This document shows positions 16,098 to 27,704 of a DNA stretch of 64,000 bases, piece by piece. A program made the position numbers and the translations under genes. Each line of letters begins with the position of its first letter. The stretch's first letter is position 1. This DNA comes from Deltaproteobacteria bacterium (GTDB lineage Bacteria > Myxococcota > Myxococcia > Myxococcales > SZAS-1), in the NCBI GenBank assembly GCA_018266075.1, contig JAFEBB010000036.1:17280-81279 (forward strand). The letters run 5' to 3'. Under the pieces are notes generated by a model. It saw only the letters and a program-made list of their open reading frames with translations, had not been told where the DNA came from and ran no database searches.

Positions 16098-16868
16098 ATG
16101 CCCGCGCTGGCCGCTCAGTTCTTCCGGCCCCGGCAGCGGCTGCAGCTCGCCCCGCCGACCGACGCGACGCCGCTCTCTGTCACACACGGCGATCTCGCGC
16201 TCCAGGGCTGGGCGCTCGGCCAAGGTCCCGCGGTGCTCCTGGCGCACGGCTGGGAGGGCGCGGCCGGGCAGTTCGGGCCGATGGCGCAGGCGCTGACGGC
16301 GCAAGGGCTCCGGGCGGTGGCGTTCGACCTGCCGGCGCACGGCGCGAGCGGCGGCGTCGAGGCGAACGTCGTCACCTTCGCGGCAGCGCTGCGCGAGGTG
16401 GCCCGCGCACACGGGCCGTTCGTCGGCGTGGTGGGGCACTCGCTCGGCGGCGCCGCGGTGAGCGTGGCCAGCGCCACGGGGCTCGGCGCGGAGCGCGCGC
16501 TGCTCATCGCGCCGGCGGCGTCGCCCGACCACTTCATCCGCACGTTCGCGGGCGCGGTGCTGCCGCCGGAGCTGCTCGGGCCCTTCACCGACGCGGTCTG
16601 GGCGCATGCGGGCTTCGTCTCTCAGGACGTGCATGCGCCTTCGCATGTGTCACGCTTCGACGGCACGGTGCGCGTGCTCCACGACCCGGCCGATCGCGAG
16701 GTGCCCTTCGCGCACGGCGAGTCGATCGCCGCCGCGGCGAAGGCGGGCTCCCTGCGCGAGCTGCCCGGCGCGGGACACGTTCGCATCCTCACCGACGCCC
16801 GGACGCTGGATGAGACCACCCACTTCTTCGCGCCGCTGCGGCGCACTTCGGAGGCAAGCCATGTCTGA
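16098..16868 (+). CDS. Alpha/beta hydrolase
   Basis: A 256-residue alpha/beta-hydrolase fold protein. The nucleophile elbow is [12 protein letters not shown], the acid is likely the Asp in [12 protein letters not shown] and the base the His in PGAGHVRIL. An earlier in-frame ATG at 16047 has an AGAGG site, but the extension would be translated across the operator motif; the spacing of operator to start seen before the TetR gene favours 16098. The 3' end overlaps the thiolase start by eight bases, so the two are coupled. Substrate unknown; with a TetR regulator and a thiolase, an ester or acyl-CoA-related substrate is plausible. Confidence 0.8.
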   Translation: MPALAAQFFRPRQRLQLAPPTDATPLSVTHGDLALQGWALGQGPAVLLAHGWEGAAGQFGPMAQALTAQGLRAVAFDLPAHGASGGVEANVVTFAAALREVARAHGPFVGVVGHSLGGAAVSVASATGLGAERALLIAPAASPDHFIRTFAGAVLPPELLGPFTDAVWAHAGFVSQDVHAPSHVSRFDGTVRVLHDPADREVPFAHGESIAAAAKAGSLRELPGAGHVRILTDARTLDETTHFFAPLRRTSEASHV

Positions 16869-18093
16869 CGCATTCATCCTCGACGCGGTCCGCACCCCGC
16901 GCGGCCGCGGCAAGCTGGGCAAGGGCGCGCTCTCGGGCGTCCACCCGCAGGAGCTCCTGGCGCAGGTCTTCCGCGCGCTCGCCTCACGAAACCACGTCGA
17001 TCCGCGCGAGCTCGACGACGTCCTCGTGGGCTGCGTGTCGCAAGTGAACGACCAGGGCGCCAACATCGCGCGCAACGCGGTGCTCGCCGCGGGCTGGCCG
17101 CAGGAGATCCCCGCGCTCTCCGTGAACCGCTTCTGCGCCTCGGGCCTTCAGGCGGTGAACCTGGCCGCGATGGGCGTGGGCTCCGGCGCGCAGGATCTCG
17201 TCGTGGCGGGCGGCGTGGAGAGCATGTCGCGCGTGCCCATGGGCTCCGACGGCGCCGGCCAGGACGGCGGAAATCTCACGTTGCGCGAGAAGCTCATCCA
17301 GATTCCGCAGGGCATCAGCGCCGACGCCATCGCCACCCGCGAGAAGCTCAGCCGCGAGGCGATCGATGGCTGGGCGCTGACGTCGCAGCAGCGCGCGGCG
17401 ATGGCTCAGGCCGAGGGCCGCTTCACGCGCTCGCTGATTCCGGTGACGGATCCCGCGAGCGGCAAGCTGCTCCTCGATCGCGACGAGAGCGTGCGCGGCG
17501 ACACGACGGCTGAGGGTTTGGCGAAGTTGGCGCCGAGCTTCGCGGCGCTGGGTGAGGCGGAGATCGCGCCGGGCCTGACGCTCGACGGCGCCGCGCGGCG
17601 GGTCTATCCCGAGCTCCCGACGATCGATCACCGACACACCGCGGGCAACTCGAGCGGCCTGGCCGACGGCGCCGCGGCGGTGCTGCTCGCCTCGGAGGCG
17701 TACGTGCGCCGAACGGGCGTGCGACCGCGGGCGCGCATCGCCTCCATGGCCGCGCTGGGCAGCGAGCCGGTGATCATGCTCACTGCGCCGGCGCCCACCG
17801 CGAAGAAGGCGCTCGGCCGCATCGGGCTCAGCCCGCGCGACGTGGACGTCTGGGAGATCAACGAGGCCTTCTCCGCGGTGGTGCTGCAGACGATGCGCGC
17901 CCTGGAGCTCGATCCGGAGAAGGTGAACCCCAACGGCGGCGCGATCGCGCTCGGACATCCGCTCGGCGCGACCGGCGCCATGCTGCTCGGCACCGCGCTC
18001 GACGAACTGGAGCGCACCGGCAAGCGGCGCGCGCTGGTGGTGCTTTGCATCGGCGGTGGCCAGGGACTCGCCACGGTGATCGAGCGCATCTGA
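16861..18093 (+). CDS. Acetyl-CoA C-acyltransferase (thiolase)
   Basis: A 410-residue thiolase. Motifs: active-site nucleophile in [13 protein letters not shown] (Cys about 90), [14 protein letters not shown], the NEAF box in [10 protein letters not shown], the catalytic His in [15 protein letters not shown], and the second Cys in [10 protein letters not shown]. It cleaves 3-ketoacyl-CoA to acyl-CoA plus acetyl-CoA in beta-oxidation, or works in reverse. The start ATG at 16861 overlaps the hydrolase 3' end. Long type, with no partner dehydrogenase/hydratase beside it. A strong hairpin follows the stop. Confidence 0.93.
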   Translation: MSDAFILDAVRTPRGRGKLGKGALSGVHPQELLAQVFRALASRNHVDPRELDDVLVGCVSQVNDQGANIARNAVLAAGWPQEIPALSVNRFCASGLQAVNLAAMGVGSGAQDLVVAGGVESMSRVPMGSDGAGQDGGNLTLREKLIQIPQGISADAIATREKLSREAIDGWALTSQQRAAMAQAEGRFTRSLIPVTDPASGKLLLDRDESVRGDTTAEGLAKLAPSFAALGEAEIAPGLTLDGAARRVYPELPTIDHRHTAGNSSGLADGAAAVLLASEAYVRRTGVRPRARIASMAALGSEPVIMLTAPAPTAKKALGRIGLSPRDVDVWEINEAFSAVVLQTMRALELDPEKVNPNGGAIALGHPLGATGAMLLGTALDELERTGKRRALVVLCIGGGQGLATVIERI

Positions 18094-18095
18094 AA

Positions 18096-18134
18096 CGTTC
18101 GTGGCTCGTGGCCCCGAGCCACGAGCCACGAACG
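18096..18134. terminator. Bidirectional terminator between thiolase and yceI
   Basis: A 17-base perfect stem, CGTTCGTGGCTCGTGGC paired with GCCACGAGCCACGAACG, around a short loop. It sits between convergent genes; a short T-run occurs on the minus-strand side only. Confidence 0.8.
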
Positions 18135-18141
18135 GGCCGGA

Positions 18142-18672
18142 CTACTTCGCGAGCACCGCGCTGACCTCGAGGTCGATGTCGACCTTCTCGCCGACGAGCA
18201 CGCCGCCGGCCTCGAGGGCCTGGTTCCACTTCAGGCCGTAGTCGGTGCGGTTCAGGCTGCCGCGCGCGGTGAAGGCCAGGCGCTGGTTACCCCAGGGATC
18301 CTTGCCGCCGCCCTCGCGGCTCACGTCGAGGGTGACCTCCTTGGTCACGCCGTGCAGCGTGAGATCGCCGACCAGCTTGAAGCTGTCGCCCTTGCCTTCG
18401 ACGCGCTTGCTCACGAAGGTGAGCTTGGGAAACTTCTCCACGTCGAAGAAGTCGGGGCTCTTGAGGTGGCCGTCGCGCTTGGGCTCGTGGGTGTTGATGC
18501 TGGCCACGTCGATCTCCGCCTTCACCAAGCTCTTGCTCGCGTCGTCGTCATCCACGGTGATGGCGCCGCTGAACGCGCCAAACGAGCCGCGCACCTTGGC
18601 GATCATCATGTGCCGCACCGAGAAGTTCACGCCCGAGTGCGAGGGATCGATGTTCCAGGTCTGGGTCGACAT
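18142..18672 (-). CDS. YceI family protein
   Basis: A 176-residue lipocalin-like protein. It begins MSTQTWNIDPSHSGVNFSVR and has the family landmarks HMMIAKVRGSFGAFSG, HLKSPDFFDVEKFPKLTFVS, LTLHGVTKEVTLDV and FTARGSLNRTDYGLKW. YceI proteins bind isoprenoid or other amphiphilic lipids. Most have a signal peptide; this copy has none, so it is probably cytoplasmic. Divergent from the HxlR regulator at 18817, with 144 bases between them, so regulation by that protein is plausible. Confidence 0.9.
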   Translation of the reverse strand: MSTQTWNIDPSHSGVNFSVRHMMIAKVRGSFGAFSGAITVDDDDASKSLVKAEIDVASINTHEPKRDGHLKSPDFFDVEKFPKLTFVSKRVEGKGDSFKLVGDLTLHGVTKEVTLDVSREGGGKDPWGNQRLAFTARGSLNRTDYGLKWNQALEAGGVLVGEKVDIDLEVSAVLAK

Positions 18673-18816
18673 ATGTGTGCCTCCGAAAGGCCGCCCCACA
18701 CGCGGGGCCGGCGAATGGGCCAAGGCATAACCGCGCAGCTTTTCTTTCGCAAGCCGCTTCTCAAAAGTAAGCACTGCGGCGCCGCCGACGTGCCGCGTAT
18801 ATTGGTGGAGATGACC

Positions 18817-19161
18817 ATGAAGCGCGCCACCGACATCTGCCCCCGCTTCGAGGCTGCGGCCGAGCTCCTGGGCAAGCGCTGGACGGGGCTGCTCGTGCAG
18901 CAGCTCCTGGCCGGGCCGCGCCGGTTCTCGGAGCTGGCGTCGGCGATCCAGGTGAGCGAGCGGGTGCTCTCGGAGCGGCTGAAGGAGCTCGAGGACGCCG
19001 GCGTGGTGGTGCGCAAGGTGCACCCCGAGCCGCCGGTGCGCGTGGAGTACCGGCTCACGCCCAAGGGCGAGGCGCTCTCCGTGGTCGTGAACGCGATCGG
19101 CGAATGGGCGAACCGCTGGGTCGAGCCCAAGCCGGCCCGCGCGCGCAAGAAGACCGCTTAA
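18817..19161 (+). CDS. HxlR family winged-helix regulator
   Basis: A 114-residue MarR/HxlR-type regulator. The signature is CPRFEAAAELLGKRWTGLLV followed by GPRRFSELASAIQVSERVLS and a C-terminal VEYRLTPKGEAL. The single Cys at residue 8 is in the place used as a redox sensor by relatives such as YodB and HypR. The ATG at 18817 is preferred because GGAG lies six bases upstream; the ATG at 18811 abuts it. It is divergent from yceI. The TAA stop forms the first arm of a palindromic element shared with the next gene. Confidence 0.85.
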   Translation: MKRATDICPRFEAAAELLGKRWTGLLVQQLLAGPRRFSELASAIQVSERVLSERLKELEDAGVVVRKVHPEPPVRVEYRLTPKGEALSVVVNAIGEWANRWVEPKPARARKKTA

Positions 19162-19189
19162 CCGATCGGCTTTATTAACCGATCGGTTA
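19159..19189. terminator. Palindromic element overlapping both stop codons
   Basis: Two copies of the self-complementary CCGATCGG core, the second embedded in the perfect palindrome TAACCGATCGGTTA (19176-19189), separated by CTTTATT. The plus-strand TAA stop begins the first copy; the minus-strand TAA of the S53 gene ends the second. It can form a hairpin on either strand and probably ends transcription both ways. The core also resembles TetR operators. Confidence 0.6.
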
Positions 19190-22000
19190 GGCGCGCTTCC
19201 GACGAGCGCCGAACATCGCCAGCGCGATCAGCAGCGAGAACGAGAGCTCCGCGCTGCTCGAGCCCGCCGAGCAGCCACAGCCGCCGCCCTTGCCGCCCGT
19301 GGTTCCGGTGGAGCCCGAGCTCGCCGCCGCGACGGTGCCCGTGGTGCCTTGGCTGGTGGAGCCCGCGCCGGTCGAGCCGGTGGTCTCCGTTCCCGTCGAC
19401 GAGCCGCTGCCCGTGGTCGAGCCGGAGCCGGTCGATCCGGACGCGCCGGTCGATCCCGACGAGCTGGTGCTGGTGGTCTGGCCGGGGGCGGCGCAGATGC
19501 CGCTGGTGGTGTCGCAGGTCTGGTTCGCGCCCAGGCACTGGCCGCCGAGGTCGTTGCAGTTGGGCAGGCAGATGCCGGTGTCGGCGTCGCCGGTCTGCGT
19601 CGACGGATCGCACACGTAGCCCGCGCGGCAGCCGGTCTGCGTGCTCACCGTGCAGGTCTCGAAGCAGAAGCCCGAGTTCGACTCACAGATCGAGCCCGAA
19701 GGACAGCCGCACGCGCCGGTGGCGCCCGCGGTGCACTGCGCGCTGCAGTAGCCGCCGGGCAGGCCGCTGAAGTTCTGGGAGAGGCAGAAGCCGCCGGTCT
19801 GGCAGTCGCTGCGGTGCACGCAGGCGTCGCCGATGGCCGCGCCGGCCTTCCCGGGCGCGATGCAGGTGTGCGCGCACGCGTTGCAAACCTGGACGCTGGA
19901 GCAGTCCGAGTCCGCGTTGCAGCCCACCTGGCAGAAGCCGGCGTCGGAGCCGTTGAAGGGCGCGCAGTAGTTGCCCGCGGGGCAGGGATTCGTCGTGGCC
20001 GAGAGGTCGCAGGGCGCGAGGCACGAGGTCGGGCCCTCGGTCACGGTCACGCACACCGAGCCGCCATCGCAGGCGAGCGCGGCGCAGGCGTCGTAGGCGG
20101 TGCGCGGGCCAGCGTCGAGCGCGGGGCCGCCGTCCCACGGGCCGATCGCGAACGGACCGGCGTCGATGATGGCGCTGCCACCGTCGTCGATGCTGCCACC
20201 GTCGTCGATGCCGCCGTCCGCGAGGGCGCTGCCGCCGTCGTCGGTGCTGCCGGCGTCCACGTCACCCGCATCGGGCGCGCCCGCGTCCACCGCGCCCGCG
20301 TCGACGGACGGTGCGCACGGCGGCCAGGCCTCGGCGAGCGCGGCCACGTCCAGCGACCCCAGGCCGGTGGCCTCGTCGTAGCCCACGCCCGCGGCCGCGC
20401 CCTGCACCAGCCCGCCGTCGGTGCCCTGCACGGAGATGTCGCCGGTGGTGATGTCGTGGAACACCGCGGGGCCACTGGCGCCGTACTGCGCGCGCGCGAG
20501 CGCGTAGAGGGTGAAGTTCGGCGTGCCCAGCCGGCAGCCGCCGATGCGGTCGTTCACCGCCGCGAAGATGCCCGCCGCCATCGGCGAGGCATCGCTGGTG
20601 CCGTTGCCGCCCGGATCGATCTGGCCGGGCGCGCGATCGACGATCGCCACGCCGGGCTGGGTGGCCGCGAGCAGGGCCACGTCGGGCACCTCGCGGAAGC
20701 CGCCGTCGGTGGTGCCGGGCGCGAGCTGCCAGGGCGGCCGGGGGAAGTGGTTGCTCACGCCGCCACCGCCCGCGAGGAAGTTCTGCTCGTTCCAGGTGGT
20801 CTCGCTGCCGTACGCGGGGATGGCGCCGTTGGCGTCGAAGGAGCCGGTGAACATGGTGCCGCCGACGGCGGTCATGTACGGCGTCGACGAGGGGAAATCG
20901 ACGGACGGCAGGTTCACGTTCGACGTGCCCGACTGCGTGCAGGTGAGCACGCCGTTGTCGCCCGAGGCGCTGAAGAAGGCGATGCCCTCGCTCACGCCCT
21001 GGGCCACCAGCGTGGCCACGGTGTCCATCTCGCCGGAGGCGAACTGCTCCTCGTCGAGCTCGCAGCCGCCGAAGCTGGTCGAGACCGAGGTGAGATCCGG
21101 GAGGTTGTTCACCACCTCGGCGTAGCCCGACTCGAAGAGCGTCCCCGGGGGCGCGAGCACCATGGTCACGCTCTGCACCAGCGGCGCGCCCACGGTCACC
21201 ATCTCCGCGTCCATCTCCAGCTCGGTGCGCAGCCCGGGCTGGCTGTCCGGCTGGCCAATCACCAGCGGGAGCTGATCGATGGAGAAGCTCGCGGTGCTGT
21301 CGGAGACGTTCGCGTAGAACCAGGTGATGTCCGCGGGCTGCGGCATGTTGGTGCTGTTGGGCAAGCTGCCGACGACCGCGACCTTGGAGAGCTGGCCCGC
21401 GTAGCCCTGGGCGTGCAGCGCGTCCATGTCGTAGTACCGGCGCAGGTCCTGCGGGCCGAAGGTGTCCTGGTTGCGAGCGACGAGGCGGTGGTGGAAGCGC
21501 GCGCGCGTGTCCAGGCCGGTCACCGACTGCACCAGCACGGCGAGGTCCGCGGGCAGGTGCGGCGTGCCCTGGAAGGTGCGGTAGGAGCCCTCGGGCGCGC
21601 CGTCCACGTCGACGAGCCGCACGCCGAGGAGCTTCTGCAACTGCGACGCGGTGCCCTTCGCCTCGAGGTAGGTGCGGCCCGCGTAGCGCGTGACCTCCAG
21701 CCCGCCCTTCTCCAGCGCATGCACCAGCGCGTCGTACTGCTGCGGCGGCGTGCCGAACGCGTCGCCGAACTCCGCGGGCGTGAGCCACTGGCGGAACTGC
21801 GGCGAGCGCGGATCGTGCAGCGCGGCGATGTAGCGATCGAGCCCGGCGCGGTCGCGGAGCTTGAGGCCCAGCGAGATCGACTGCGCCGAGGTCGGCGAGG
21901 CGTCGCGGACCTGGGCGCCGGCGGGGAGCACGGGCGCACGCGCCGGGAGCGGGCTCAGCGGCGCTGCGGCGAGCGCGAGGACAAAGAGGGGAGCGAGCAT
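19187..22000 (-). CDS. Secreted S53 (sedolisin/kumamolisin) peptidase with MYXO-CTERM anchor
   Basis: A 937-residue exported protease. After a signal peptide comes a pro-kumamolisin domain to about residue 165, then the S53 catalytic domain. The Glu/Asp pair is in RTELEMDAEMV (about 258), the oxyanion region in FFSASGDNG, and the nucleophile Ser in GNGTSDASPMAAGI (about 466). Beyond about 570 is an Asp/Ala/Gly-rich linker made of VDAG and DDGGS repeats, then several Cys-rich modules, then a Ser/Thr/Gly stretch. The C-terminus, GGGCGCSAGSS, then a hydrophobic helix, then ARRKRA, is a MYXO-CTERM signal for surface sorting. These enzymes cleave proteins at acid pH. Ser/Thr-rich tracts and Cys-rich modules resemble those of nearby lipoproteins. 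Confidence 0.9.
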   Translation of the reverse strand: MLAPLFVLALAAAPLSPLPARAPVLPAGAQVRDASPTSAQSISLGLKLRDRAGLDRYIAALHDPRSPQFRQWLTPAEFGDAFGTPPQQYDALVHALEKGGLEVTRYAGRTYLEAKGTASQLQKLLGVRLVDVDGAPEGSYRTFQGTPHLPADLAVLVQSVTGLDTRARFHHRLVARNQDTFGPQDLRRYYDMDALHAQGYAGQLSKVAVVGSLPNSTNMPQPADITWFYANVSDSTASFSIDQLPLVIGQPDSQPGLRTELEMDAEMVTVGAPLVQSVTMVLAPPGTLFESGYAEVVNNLPDLTSVSTSFGGCELDEEQFASGEMDTVATLVAQGVSEGIAFFSASGDNGVLTCTQSGTSNVNLPSVDFPSSTPYMTAVGGTMFTGSFDANGAIPAYGSETTWNEQNFLAGGGGVSNHFPRPPWQLAPGTTDGGFREVPDVALLAATQPGVAIVDRAPGQIDPGGNGTSDASPMAAGIFAAVNDRIGGCRLGTPNFTLYALARAQYGASGPAVFHDITTGDISVQGTDGGLVQGAAAGVGYDEATGLGSLDVAALAEAWPPCAPSVDAGAVDAGAPDAGDVDAGSTDDGGSALADGGIDDGGSIDDGGSAIIDAGPFAIGPWDGGPALDAGPRTAYDACAALACDGGSVCVTVTEGPTSCLAPCDLSATTNPCPAGNYCAPFNGSDAGFCQVGCNADSDCSSVQVCNACAHTCIAPGKAGAAIGDACVHRSDCQTGGFCLSQNFSGLPGGYCSAQCTAGATGACGCPSGSICESNSGFCFETCTVSTQTGCRAGYVCDPSTQTGDADTGICLPNCNDLGGQCLGANQTCDTTSGICAAPGQTTSTSSSGSTGASGSTGSGSTTGSGSSTGTETTGSTGAGSTSQGTTGTVAAASSGSTGTTGGKGGGCGCSAGSSSAELSFSLLIALAMFGARRKRA

Positions 22001-22074
22001 CGGCGGGCCTTGGCAGAAAAGGGCGCCGCACCCTACCCGGCCTGGGTCGCGAACGGAACTGGCGGTGGATCAGC

Positions 22075-23679
22075 TCACCACGCGTAGTTCTTGAACCGCT
22101 CGCGCAGCTCGGTCTTCTTGAACTTGCCCGCGGAGGTGCGCGGGATGGTGTCGGTGAACACGAAGGCGTCGGGCAGCCAGAACTTGGCAAAGTTGGGCGC
22201 GAGGTGGTTCTTGAGCTCCTCGGCGGTGGCGTTCGCGCCGGGCTTGAGCACGACCACCGCGATGGGCCGCTCGCTCCACTTCGGGTGCGGCGCGCCGACC
22301 ACGGCCGCTTCCCGCACCGCGGGATGGCCCATGAGCGCGTTCTCCACCTCGACGGAGCTGATCCACTCGCCCCCGCTCTTGATGAGGTCGCTCACGCGAT
22401 CCACGAGCTGGATGCAGCCGCGCGAGTCCATGTTGGCCACGTCGCCGGTGCGAAAGAAGCCGTCGGCCGTCCAGCGCGCGGGATCGGTGTGGCTCGCGTA
22501 GCGCGCGGTGATCCACGGCCCGCGGATGAGCAGCTCGCCCGAGGTCTTCGCGTCGGTGGGCACGTCGCCCCGCTCGTTGCGCACGCGGATGTCGACCAGC
22601 GGCACCGGCACGCCCTGGCGCGCGCGGCTCTTGTACTTCTCGTCGGCGCTGGCGTTGGCGAGCTCCGGCGGCACGCGCGAGACGGTTCCAATGGGCGAGG
22701 TCTCGGTCATGCCCCAAGCGTGCAAAAGGGTCATGCCCAGGCGATCGAAGTCGCGGATGAGCTGCTCGGGTGCCGCCGAGCCGCCGACCACCATGCGCAA
22801 TCCGGGCTGGAGCTTGTGCTGGCCCGGCTTCGCGTCCATCGCCTCGCGGATGCCGAGCCAGATGGTGGGCACACCTGCGGCGATGGTGACCTTCTCCTGC
22901 TCCATCAACTCCAACAGGCTCGCGGGATCCAGATGCGGCCCGGGCATGACCATCTTCGTGCCGGTCATCGCGCACGCGTAGGGCAATCCCCAGGCGTTGA
23001 CGTGGAACATGGGCACCACGGGCAAGAGCGTGTCCGCGCGAGACAGGTGCAGGGAATCCGGCAAGGCGCTCACGAGCGCGTGAAGCAGCGTCGACTTGTG
23101 CGTGTAGACCACGCCCTTCGGCTTCCCCGTCGTGCCGCTCGTGTAGCAGCAGCCGAGCGCGTCGGACTCGGCCAGCACCGGCAACTTCACGTCGGCGGGC
23201 GCGCTGGCGAGGAACTTCTCGTAGTCCTCGCGCGCCCCGGCCACGGTACCCGTCGCGTTCACCACGAAGATCCGCTCGAAGAGATCCTTGCGCTGGAACT
23301 TGTCGCAGAGCGGAACCAGCGACTCGTCGAGGAGCAGGAAGCGATCCTTGGCGTCTTCGGCGATGAAGGCGACGTCGTCCGGATGCAGTCGCAGGTTGAG
23401 CGTGTGGCACACGCCGCCCGCGAGCGGGATTCCAAAGTACGCCTCGAGGTGCGCGGCATGGTTCCAGCTCAGCGTGGCCACGCGCTCGCCCGGCTTGAGG
23501 CCCGCGGCCACGAGCGCGCGCGCGAGCTTGCGCGCCCGGAACATGATCTCGCCCCAGGTGGTGCGGTGCAGGCTCCTGTCCGCGCGTCGCGAGACGACCT
23601 CGACGTTCTTGAAGAGCCCCTCTGCGCGCTCGACGAAGCGCTCCAGCGTGAGCGGCACGTCCATCATGGTTCCGGACAT
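22075..23679 (-). CDS. AMP-dependent fatty acyl-CoA ligase
   Basis: A 534-residue adenylate-forming enzyme. The P-loop-like motif is CCYTSGTTGKPKGVVYTHKS, the A5 motif is LHAWGMTETSPIGTV, the A7 motif is FFRTGDVANMDSRGC and the A8 region ends DRVSDLIKSGGEWISSVEVE; the A10 Lys is in TSAGKFKKTELRERF. It activates medium- or long-chain fatty acids to acyl-CoA. The start at 23679 (MSGTMMDVPLTLERFV) follows GGGAG; further upstream codons are open but look like noise. It is divergent from ureD with 69 bases between, and could feed the beta-oxidation enzymes elsewhere in the window. Confidence 0.9.
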   Translation of the reverse strand: MSGTMMDVPLTLERFVERAEGLFKNVEVVSRRADRSLHRTTWGEIMFRARKLARALVAAGLKPGERVATLSWNHAAHLEAYFGIPLAGGVCHTLNLRLHPDDVAFIAEDAKDRFLLLDESLVPLCDKFQRKDLFERIFVVNATGTVAGAREDYEKFLASAPADVKLPVLAESDALGCCYTSGTTGKPKGVVYTHKSTLLHALVSALPDSLHLSRADTLLPVVPMFHVNAWGLPYACAMTGTKMVMPGPHLDPASLLELMEQEKVTIAAGVPTIWLGIREAMDAKPGQHKLQPGLRMVVGGSAAPEQLIRDFDRLGMTLLHAWGMTETSPIGTVSRVPPELANASADEKYKSRARQGVPVPLVDIRVRNERGDVPTDAKTSGELLIRGPWITARYASHTDPARWTADGFFRTGDVANMDSRGCIQLVDRVSDLIKSGGEWISSVEVENALMGHPAVREAAVVGAPHPKWSERPIAVVVLKPGANATAEELKNHLAPNFAKFWLPDAFVFTDTIPRTSAGKFKKTELRERFKNYAW

Positions 23680-23748
23680 TTGAAGCTCCCGAGCGTCTGG
23701 CGAAGCACGGAGCATACAGCGGGCTTTCGTGCGAGCGCGCATTGAGCG

Positions 23749-24567
23749 ATGGTGCGCGGCATGGGGGCGACCGAGAGCTCGCTGGCGGTGACGCGCGTCG
23801 ACGGACGCAGCGTGGTGACCGCCTCGCACGCCAGGAGCCCGCTCAAGCTGCTCGCGCCGCGCAACCACGGCCACGCGGCATGGGTGTACCAGTCGAGCTA
23901 CGGCGGCGGCTTCGTGGGCGCGGATGACATTTCACTCGCAGTGAATGTCGAACCGGGCTCGACGCTCTTCCTCTCCTCGCAGGCCGCGAGCCGCGCGTAC
24001 GCGGGAAGCCAAGCGCGATTTTCCCTGCGCGCCACCGTCGCCGACGATGCCGCGCTCGTCTTCTGGCCGGATCCGCTGAGCTGCTTTCCCGGCGCGGACT
24101 TCGAACAGGTGCTGCACTTCTCGCTCGCAGCCAACGCCAGCCTGCTCGCCGTGGATGCGCTCTCGGCCGGACGCGTGGCGCGCGGCGAGCGCTGGGCATT
24201 CCAGAAGCTGGCGACGAAGCTGCACATCGCCGTCGCGAACGTGCCCGCCTTGCGCGAATCGCTCCTGCTCACGGCGGACGCAGGTTTGCTGTCCGCGCGG
24301 CTCGAAGGCATCGACGCGCTCGCAACCGTCGTGCTCGCGGGTCCCAAGCTCGCGCCCGCTTGTGCCCAGCTCGCGAAGTCGATCAACGAGCGTGGCTTGC
24401 AACCGCTGCGCGAAGCGACGCTGGTCACCGCGAGCACCTGGCCGTGGGGAATGGTGCTGCGACTCGCGTCACCGAGCGTCGACGCGCTGACCCACACGCT
24501 GCGTGAACTCCTGCAGGCGCACGCCCACGCGCTGCTTGGAGATGATCCCTGGGCGAGGAAGTGGTAG
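23749..24567 (+). CDS. ureD: Urease accessory protein UreD (UreH)
   Basis: A 272-residue urease scaffold protein. Family features are VEPGSTLFLSSQAASRAYAG and ALVFWPDPLSCFPGADFEQ, equivalent to the LLPDPxxCF segment of UreD. It binds apo-urease and joins UreF and UreG in the nickel-insertion complex. The first gene of the urease cluster. The exact start is uncertain (ATG at 23749 or 23761; neither has a good ribosome site). No signal peptide. The next gene begins 9 bases after the stop. Confidence 0.85.
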   Translation: MVRGMGATESSLAVTRVDGRSVVTASHARSPLKLLAPRNHGHAAWVYQSSYGGGFVGADDISLAVNVEPGSTLFLSSQAASRAYAGSQARFSLRATVADDAALVFWPDPLSCFPGADFEQVLHFSLAANASLLAVDALSAGRVARGERWAFQKLATKLHIAVANVPALRESLLLTADAGLLSARLEGIDALATVVLAGPKLAPACAQLAKSINERGLQPLREATLVTASTWPWGMVLRLASPSVDALTHTLRELLQAHAHALLGDDPWARKW

Positions 24568-24576
24568 CGAGCCGCC

Positions 24577-25331
24577 GTGCGACTCTCTCCTCAAGAGCTC
24601 GACAAGCTCGTGCTGCATCAAGCGGGTTTTCTCGCGCAGAAGCGCCTCGCCCGCGGGCTCCGGTTGAACCACCCTGAAGCCGTGGCGCTCATCGCCACGC
24701 AGCTCCTCGAGCTCATCCGCGACGGCAAGAGCGTGGCCGAGCTGATGGACCTCGGGAAGCGCTTCCTCGGGCGGCGCCAGGTGATGGACGGCGTGGCCGA
24801 GCTCATCGCCGAAGTGCAAGTCGAAGGCACCTTCGCCGATGGCTCCAAGCTCGTGACCGTGCACCACCCCATCGCGCGCGAGGACGGCGATCTCGCGCTG
24901 GCGCTGCACGGCAGCTTCTTGCCCGCGCCGGACTTGAAAGTATTCGGAACCACCACCAGCCATGCGCCGCCGGGCGCCTATCGATTGCAGAGCGGCGAGC
25001 TCGAGCTCAACGCCGGACGGCGGTCGATTTCTCTCTCGGTGACGAACACCGGCGATCGGCCGATTCAAGTCGGCAGTCACTATGCATTTGTAGAAACGAA
25101 TCGCGCCCTGGTCTTCGATCGCGCGGCCGCTGTCGGAATGCGGCTCGATATTCCTGCGGGAACGGCCGTGCGCTTCGAACCCGGCGAAGCGAAGACGGTG
25201 AAGCTGGTGGAGCTCGCCGGCAATCGCGTGGTGCGCGGCGGAAATGCGCTCACCGATGGACCGACGACGGACGCAAATGCGGTGCTGACGCGCGTTCAAC
25301 AGCGCGGCTTCGGTCACCGGGGAGGCACGCC

Positions 25332-25335
<4 letters not shown>
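24577..25335 (+). CDS. ureAB: Urease gamma/beta subunit fusion
   Basis: A 252-residue fused subunit. Residues 1-100 are the gamma (UreA) part: [80 protein letters not shown]. From about 120 the beta (UreB) part follows: [57 protein letters not shown]. Such fusions are known, for instance in Helicobacter. The GTG start at 24577 is the first plausible one. The stop overlaps the GTG of ureC by four bases. With UreC it forms the urea-hydrolysing enzyme. Confidence 0.93.
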
Positions 25336-27047
<1,712 letters not shown>

Positions 27048-27689
27048 ATGGATTCGCGACTCCTCCAGCTGGCCGACTCCGCGTTCCCCTCGGGGAGCTT
27101 CGCGCACTCGCTCGGACTCGAGGCGCTGCGGCAGCTCGGCGGGCTTCGCGGCGAGGAGCAGCTCGCGCTTCGGCTTCGCGAACTGTGCTGGCACACCGCC
27201 CATGGCGCCCTGCCCTTCCTGAATGACGCGCACGGGAACGATCCGATCGCCGCCGATCGGGCCGCCGACATCTTCTTGAGCCAGCACGTGGCGAATCGCG
27301 CGAGTCGCGCGCAAGGACAAGCGTTCCTGCTCGCGGCCGAGGCGGCGTTTGATAACGCTTCAGTGACATCGCTCCGTGGCTCGCTGCCGTGCGGGCACGT
27401 CGCGGTAGCGGTGGGCGCGGCGCTGAAGCTCGCCGGCTTCTCGCTGGATGATGCGCGGCGGCTCTTCCTCTTCAGCTCGGTGCGAAGCGCGCTCTCTGCG
27501 GCAGTGCGCCTGGGCGTGGTCGGGCCGTTGCGTGGGCAGAAGCTCTTGTTCGAGCTGCATCCCGAGCTCGATCGTGCGCTCGCTTCCACGCAGGGCTTCA
27601 CTGGCGCCGACGCAGCCTCGATCGCGCCGCTCGTCGATTGCGCGCAAGGTGCGCAGGACCGGCTCTACTCGCGGCTGTTTCAAAGTTGA
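27048..27689 (+). CDS. ureF: Urease accessory protein UreF
   Basis: A 213-residue alpha-helical accessory protein. The N-terminal LLQLADSAFPSGSFAHSLGL is the typical UreF opening, and later segments (DIFLSQHVANRASRAQGQAF, LFLFSSVRSALSAAVRLGVV) also match. It works with UreD and UreG to insert nickel and regulate the GTPase. It starts immediately after the ureC stop with no spacer. The next gene begins 15 bases after its stop. Confidence 0.9.
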   Translation: MDSRLLQLADSAFPSGSFAHSLGLEALRQLGGLRGEEQLALRLRELCWHTAHGALPFLNDAHGNDPIAADRAADIFLSQHVANRASRAQGQAFLLAAEAAFDNASVTSLRGSLPCGHVAVAVGAALKLAGFSLDDARRLFLFSSVRSALSAAVRLGVVGPLRGQKLLFELHPELDRALASTQGFTGADAASIAPLVDCAQGAQDRLYSRLFQS

Positions 27690-27704
27690 TGATTGGAGAA
27701 TTCG